A stretch of DNA of 64,000 nt from an uncultured bacterium. GTDB lineage: Bacteria; Cyanobacteriota; Vampirovibrionia; Gastranaerophilales; Gastranaerophilaceae. The stretch covers positions 29,603-93,602 of the forward strand of contig CASELF010000012.1 in the NCBI GenBank assembly GCA_949288725.1, given 5' to 3'. The position numbers were made by a program, and so were the translations under genes. Shown here in pieces: positions 60,381 to 64,000 of this stretch. Numbering within the stretch: position 1 is the stretch's first letter; each line of letters begins with the position of its first letter. The notes beneath the pieces were generated by a model that saw only the letters and a list, made by a program, of their open reading frames with translations, had not been told where the DNA came from and did not search any database.

Positions 60381-63300
60381 CTACTTCAACAATTCGCCAA
60401 CTGCTTTGTAAACAGCCATACGTTTTGCAGCATCTTCTTCTGCTTGAGCATAAAGTTCTGCAGCATGTTCAGGATTTGTTTTCATCAAAGATTTGTAACG
60501 ACCTTCTGATTTGATGAAATCCTGATAATTTCCACTAGGATCTTTTGCATCCCAAGTGAATGGTTGTTCATTAGCAGGGTTGTATCTGTACAATGGATAG
60601 TAACCTGCTTCTACTGCACGTTTTTGTTCGGTTTGAGTTTTGCTCATATCGATACCGTGAGCGATACAAGGTGCATAAGCGAAGATTATTGATGGTCCGT
60701 TGTAACTTTCAGCTTCTTGGAATGCTTTTAGAGTTTGTGCTCTATCAGCACCTAATGCAACTGATGCTACATAAACATATCCATAAGACATGCTCATCAA
60801 GCCCATGTTCTTCTTATATGTACGTTTACCGCCTGTAGCGAATTTTGCAACCGCACCGGTTGGAGTAGATTTAGATGCTTGACCACCTGTATTTGAATAT
60901 ACTTCTGTATCCAAAACTAAAACATTAACATTTTTGTTTTGTGCAAGTACATGGTCAATACCACCGTATCCGATATCATTTGCCCAACCGTCACCACCGA
61001 TAATCCATATTGATTTATCTGTGAAGTAATCTTGAAGTTCTCTTACTTTTGCTAAATCCGGGCATCCGCAATCTGCATATTTTGCAATAACTTCTTTTGC
61101 TTTATTTTGTGCAGCAACTGCTTCTTCTGTTTTTGAATTATCCCAGTGTGACATAGCTTCTGTAAGTGCATCTTTTAGATCTGCAGGTGTTTTTTCATTT
61201 GCAAGAACTTTTTCAACATAAGTTTTCAAAGTATCTCTGTTTTGGTCAACTGCTAATCTCATACCATAACCAAATTCAGCGTTATCTTCAAATAATGAGT
61301 TAGCCCATGCCGGACCTCTGCCTTCTTTAGTTTTTGTATATGGAATTGTTGGGAATGTTCCTGAATAAATTGATGAACATCCTGTTGCGTTTGCTACAAT
61401 AGCATTTTCACCAAACAATTGTGAAACAAGTTTTACATAAGGTGTTTCACCGCAACCTGCGCAAGCGCCTGAAAATTCAAATAATGGTTTTCTTAACATT
61501 GCACCTTTAATTGTTTTGGTTGTATTTTTACCCATTACATTGTCAGGTAATGCATCAAAGAATTTTTCATTTTCAAGTTGGCAATCATCAATTTCTTTTT
61601 CAAGAGTTGACCAAGTTAGAGGTGCCTTTTCAGGGTTCTTAGACATTGGACATTGATCTAAGCATACACCGCAACCTGTACAATCGTTGCAATATACTTG
61701 AACTTTGAATTTTTCACCATTTGCATTTGGTTTTGCATCTATTGTATTGAATGATGCAGGAGCATCTTTCAAGTTGTCTGCTTCAATCAATTTAGTTCTG
61801 ATTGCTGCATGAGGACATGCTGATGCACAAATTCCGCATTGAATACAATATTCTGAATTCCAATGTGGAACTCTTGGTGCAATACCACGTTTTTCAAGGC
61901 ATGCTGTTCCTGTTGGAATTACACCGTCAACGCTCATTGCTGATACTGGAATATCATCACCTTTTTGTCTCATTGATGGTTCAATGATTTTCTTAGCAAA
62001 TTCATCCGCATTATCAGGAACAAGTTTAACATCCTCAACACAGGTAACGCCATCTAATGATGCAGGAACTTTAACTTCCTGGCAAGCATCAACAGCCGCG
62101 TCAATCAATGCAAGGTTCATATTAACAACATCGTCGCCTTTTTTCTTAAAGGTTTTCTTAGTCATTTCTCTCATACCTTCCAATGCTTGTTCAAAAGGTA
62201 TAATGCCTGAAACTTTGAAGTATGCAACCATCATAACGGTGTTTGCACCTTTTCCGCGAAGTCCAGGTTGTTTTTCAATAAGAGCTTCAGCATCGATATT
62301 ATAGAATTTGATTTTCTTATCTATAATTGTTTTCTGCATATCTCTGGTTAAATGAGAGAATGCTTCATCAGCAGACCAAGGGCTGTTGAGTAAGAAAGTA
62401 CCGCCTTCTTTGATACCTTTTAATAAATCATATCTGCCGATATAAGCATGAGCAGAACAAGATACAAAATCAGGTGCGGTAATCAAATATGTAGATTTAA
62501 TCGGTTTGTCGCCGAATCTCAAGTGAGAAACTGTTACACCGAAAGATTTTTTAGAGTCATAAGCAAAGTATGCCTGAGCATCTTTATCAGTGTATTGACC
62601 GATAATTTTGATTGAGTTTTTGTTAGCACCAACTGTACCATCAGAACCCAGACCCCAGAACATACAATTTGTAGTACCTTCAGGTTCTGTTACGATGTGT
62701 TCGTCAACTTTCAAAGAAAGATGCGTTACATCATCTTCGATACCAACGGTAAATCCGTGAAAGCCTTTATTTTCAGAATGTTTGTAAACAGCAAGAACCA
62801 TAGACGGAGTAAATTCTTTTGAAGATAAACCGTAACGTCCGCCGATTACTCTGATATCTTTATTTTCTAATGCTGCAACTACATCAAGATACAACGGTTC
62901 GCCGATAGAACCAGGTTCTTTAGTTCTGTCAAGAACAACAATTCTTTGAGTAGATTTAGGCAGTGCAGCATTAAATCTTTTAACATCGAACGGTCTGTAT
63001 AATCTGACTTTAACCAAACCGTATTTAGTACCTCTTTTAGCATTGAGGTATTCGATTGTTTCTTCAATAGTTTCGCAGCCTGAACCCATAGCAACGATAA
63101 CATCGGTAGCATCAGGAGCACCGACATAATCGAACGGATGATATTGTCTGCCGGTTATAGCAGCAACTTTATCCATATATTCCTGAACGATATCAGGAAC
63201 AGCCTGATAGTATTTGTTAACCGTTTCACGACCCTGGAAGTAAACATCGGTGTTTTGAGCACCGACTTTACATACAGGTGCTTCCGGTCTTAGAGCTCTT

Positions 63301-63914
63301 TGTCTGAATTCTTCAATGTATTTCGGTTCAACTAATTTAGCGATATCTTCATAAGAAATTTCTTCAATTTTATGAACTTCGTGAGAGGTTCTGAAACCGT
63401 CAAAGAATTGAAGGAACGGAACTTTTGCTTTATAAGTTGACAAATGAGCAACTAAAGCCATATCCATTTCTTCCTGAACTGAATTAGCTGCTAACATTGC
63501 AAATCCGGTGTTACGGCAGCCCATAACATCAGTATGATCACCAAAAATTGATAATGACTGAGCTGCTAATGCTCTTGCTGCAACATGGAATACTGTAGGG
63601 AGCATTTCACCGGCAATTTTATGCATAACAGGAATCATTAATAATAAACCCTGAGAAGCTGTATATGTAGAAGTCAAAGAACCTGCAGCCAAAGAACCGT
63701 GTACGGCACCAGCAGCACCTGCTTCTGATTGCATTTCGGCAACTCTCACTTCTTTTCCCCAGATGTTTTGTTTGTGTTGTGATGACCACTCATCTATCCA
63801 TTCACCCATTGTAGAAGAAGGTGTAATAGGATAAATAGCCGAAACTTCACTCAATGCATAAGCAATGTGAGCCGCGGCATAGTTGCCATCAACTGTAATT
63901 GTTTTTTTAGGCAT
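60381..63914 (-). CDS. nifJ: Pyruvate:ferredoxin (flavodoxin) oxidoreductase
   Basis: 1177 residues, the full single-chain homodimeric form. Domain I begins with AYALSEVSAIYPITPSSTMGE. Domain II and the gamma-type region follow, then two ferredoxin-type clusters (CIQCGICASACPHA and CTGCGVCLDQCP), the proximal-cluster Cys in GACAGCGETPYVKL, and the TPP-binding IIGGDGWANDIGYGG with DTEVYSNTGGQAS. It splits pyruvate to acetyl-CoA and CO2, reducing ferredoxin, the central step of anaerobic pyruvate use. AGGAGGA site; monocistronic. Confidence 0.98.
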   Translation of the reverse strand: MPKKTITVDGNYAAAHIAYALSEVSAIYPITPSSTMGEWIDEWSSQHKQNIWGKEVRVAEMQSEAGAAGAVHGSLAAGSLTSTYTASQGLLLMIPVMHKIAGEMLPTVFHVAARALAAQSLSIFGDHTDVMGCRNTGFAMLAANSVQEEMDMALVAHLSTYKAKVPFLQFFDGFRTSHEVHKIEEISYEDIAKLVEPKYIEEFRQRALRPEAPVCKVGAQNTDVYFQGRETVNKYYQAVPDIVQEYMDKVAAITGRQYHPFDYVGAPDATDVIVAMGSGCETIEETIEYLNAKRGTKYGLVKVRLYRPFDVKRFNAALPKSTQRIVVLDRTKEPGSIGEPLYLDVVAALENKDIRVIGGRYGLSSKEFTPSMVLAVYKHSENKGFHGFTVGIEDDVTHLSLKVDEHIVTEPEGTTNCMFWGLGSDGTVGANKNSIKIIGQYTDKDAQAYFAYDSKKSFGVTVSHLRFGDKPIKSTYLITAPDFVSCSAHAYIGRYDLLKGIKEGGTFLLNSPWSADEAFSHLTRDMQKTIIDKKIKFYNIDAEALIEKQPGLRGKGANTVMMVAYFKVSGIIPFEQALEGMREMTKKTFKKKGDDVVNMNLALIDAAVDACQEVKVPASLDGVTCVEDVKLVPDNADEFAKKIIEPSMRQKGDDIPVSAMSVDGVIPTGTACLEKRGIAPRVPHWNSEYCIQCGICASACPHAAIRTKLIEADNLKDAPASFNTIDAKPNANGEKFKVQVYCNDCTGCGVCLDQCPMSKNPEKAPLTWSTLEKEIDDCQLENEKFFDALPDNVMGKNTTKTIKGAMLRKPLFEFSGACAGCGETPYVKLVSQLFGENAIVANATGCSSIYSGTFPTIPYTKTKEGRGPAWANSLFEDNAEFGYGMRLAVDQNRDTLKTYVEKVLANEKTPADLKDALTEAMSHWDNSKTEEAVAAQNKAKEVIAKYADCGCPDLAKVRELQDYFTDKSIWIIGGDGWANDIGYGGIDHVLAQNKNVNVLVLDTEVYSNTGGQASKSTPTGAVAKFATGGKRTYKKNMGLMSMSYGYVYVASVALGADRAQTLKAFQEAESYNGPSIIFAYAPCIAHGIDMSKTQTEQKRAVEAGYYPLYRYNPANEQPFTWDAKDPSGNYQDFIKSEGRYKSLMKTNPEHAAELYAQAEEDAAKRMAVYKAVGELLK

Positions 63915-63964
63915 GAATAATCCTCCTTATACTTAACCAACGTTATTCACTGTACCCCCTCATG

Positions 63965-63994
63965 ATAATACAAACAAATAAAATTTTCATATAA
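63965..63994 (-). promoter_or_regulatory. PFOR promoter
   Basis: Minus strand TTATAT (63989-63994), 18-nt spacer, TATTAT (63965-63970). The -35 is weak. Confidence 0.5.
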
Positions 63995-64000
63995 CAAATA

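Noticed and set aside
33849..63950. AACGTTATTCAC shared near 33850 and 63940
   Set aside because: One copy lies inside a doubtful small ORF and the other in the PFOR leader; a 12-mer match is weak evidence.
1..64000. CRISPR arrays, insertion sequences, prophage, tRNA or rRNA genes
   Set aside because: I looked for regular long direct repeats, transposase or integrase motifs and tRNA-like ends with CCA or T-loop patterns and saw none. Short or divergent cases could be missed without a covariance search.

Overview
The window looks like an AT-rich chromosome segment from a strictly anaerobic, Gram-negative-type bacterium. My best guess is the non-photosynthetic cyanobacterial sister lineage (Vampirovibrionia/Melainabacteria, probably gut Gastranaerophilales). 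Supporting points are an S-layer-homology (SLH) surface protein, lipoprotein and TonB/TolA C-terminal domain proteins, DUF2993 and GerMN proteins, a CHASE2-GGDEF protein, a single-chain pyruvate:ferredoxin oxidoreductase, and many lineage-restricted hypothetical proteins. This placement is inference from protein character; no 16S gene is present. I saw no tRNA, rRNA, CRISPR array, transposase, integrase or prophage genes. The genes are densely packed on both strands, and most transcription units end in strong intrinsic hairpins.

Layout: 1-4.4 kb holds a winged-helix protein, the rplJ-rplL ribosomal stalk operon with a long leader, a membrane-tethered L7/L12-like protein, a secreted metallophosphoesterase and rqcP. 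4.4-13 kb has a probable small RNA and a small ORF, an orphan sugar-binding protein with an alcohol dehydrogenase, rarA, a large protein with flagellin-like coiled-coil ends, a TolA/TonB-C protein, and rplS-rbgA. 13-21 kb is an accessory-looking stretch: SLH protein, Cys/His-rich secreted peptides, a uridine-kinase-like P-loop protein, two tandem glycine-zipper proteins, another probable small RNA and two TM2-domain proteins.

21-30 kb is housekeeping: dut, alaS, rbfA-truB and an envelope-linked tail (DUF2993, GerMN, HicB-like), a second uridine-kinase-like paralogue, yjbQ and rsmG. 29-36 kb is a signalling block: CHASE2-GGDEF, AAA/TPR protein, PAS histidine kinase, cupin. 36-43 kb has a secreted GH13 enzyme, an acyltransferase, TPR proteins, an Fe-S CCG-domain protein, and lgt with a TPR lipoprotein.

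43-51 kb is a long co-directional cluster: stand-alone ClpX-type zinc finger, large hypothetical, ruvX, DUF1292, a Clp_N-repeat protein without ATPase, tilS, hpt, a cytoplasmic histidine kinase and clpP. The zinc finger, the Clp_N-only protein and ClpP suggest a proteolysis/adaptor theme. 51-64 kb has a small flagellin-like protein, a folate enzyme, a sigma-70 factor with a palindrome over its promoter, a membrane thioredoxin, two related lineage-specific membrane proteins, TPR, metallo-beta-lactamase and metallophosphoesterase proteins, and nifJ/PFOR.

Regulatory features readable from the sequence include canonical -35/-10 promoters (several with TTGCAA-like -35 boxes), at least four genes whose extended -10 box lies exactly 6 nt before the ATG (predicted leaderless mRNAs), and two small-RNA candidates, one carrying the 16S anti-Shine-Dalgarno octamer CCTCCTTT.
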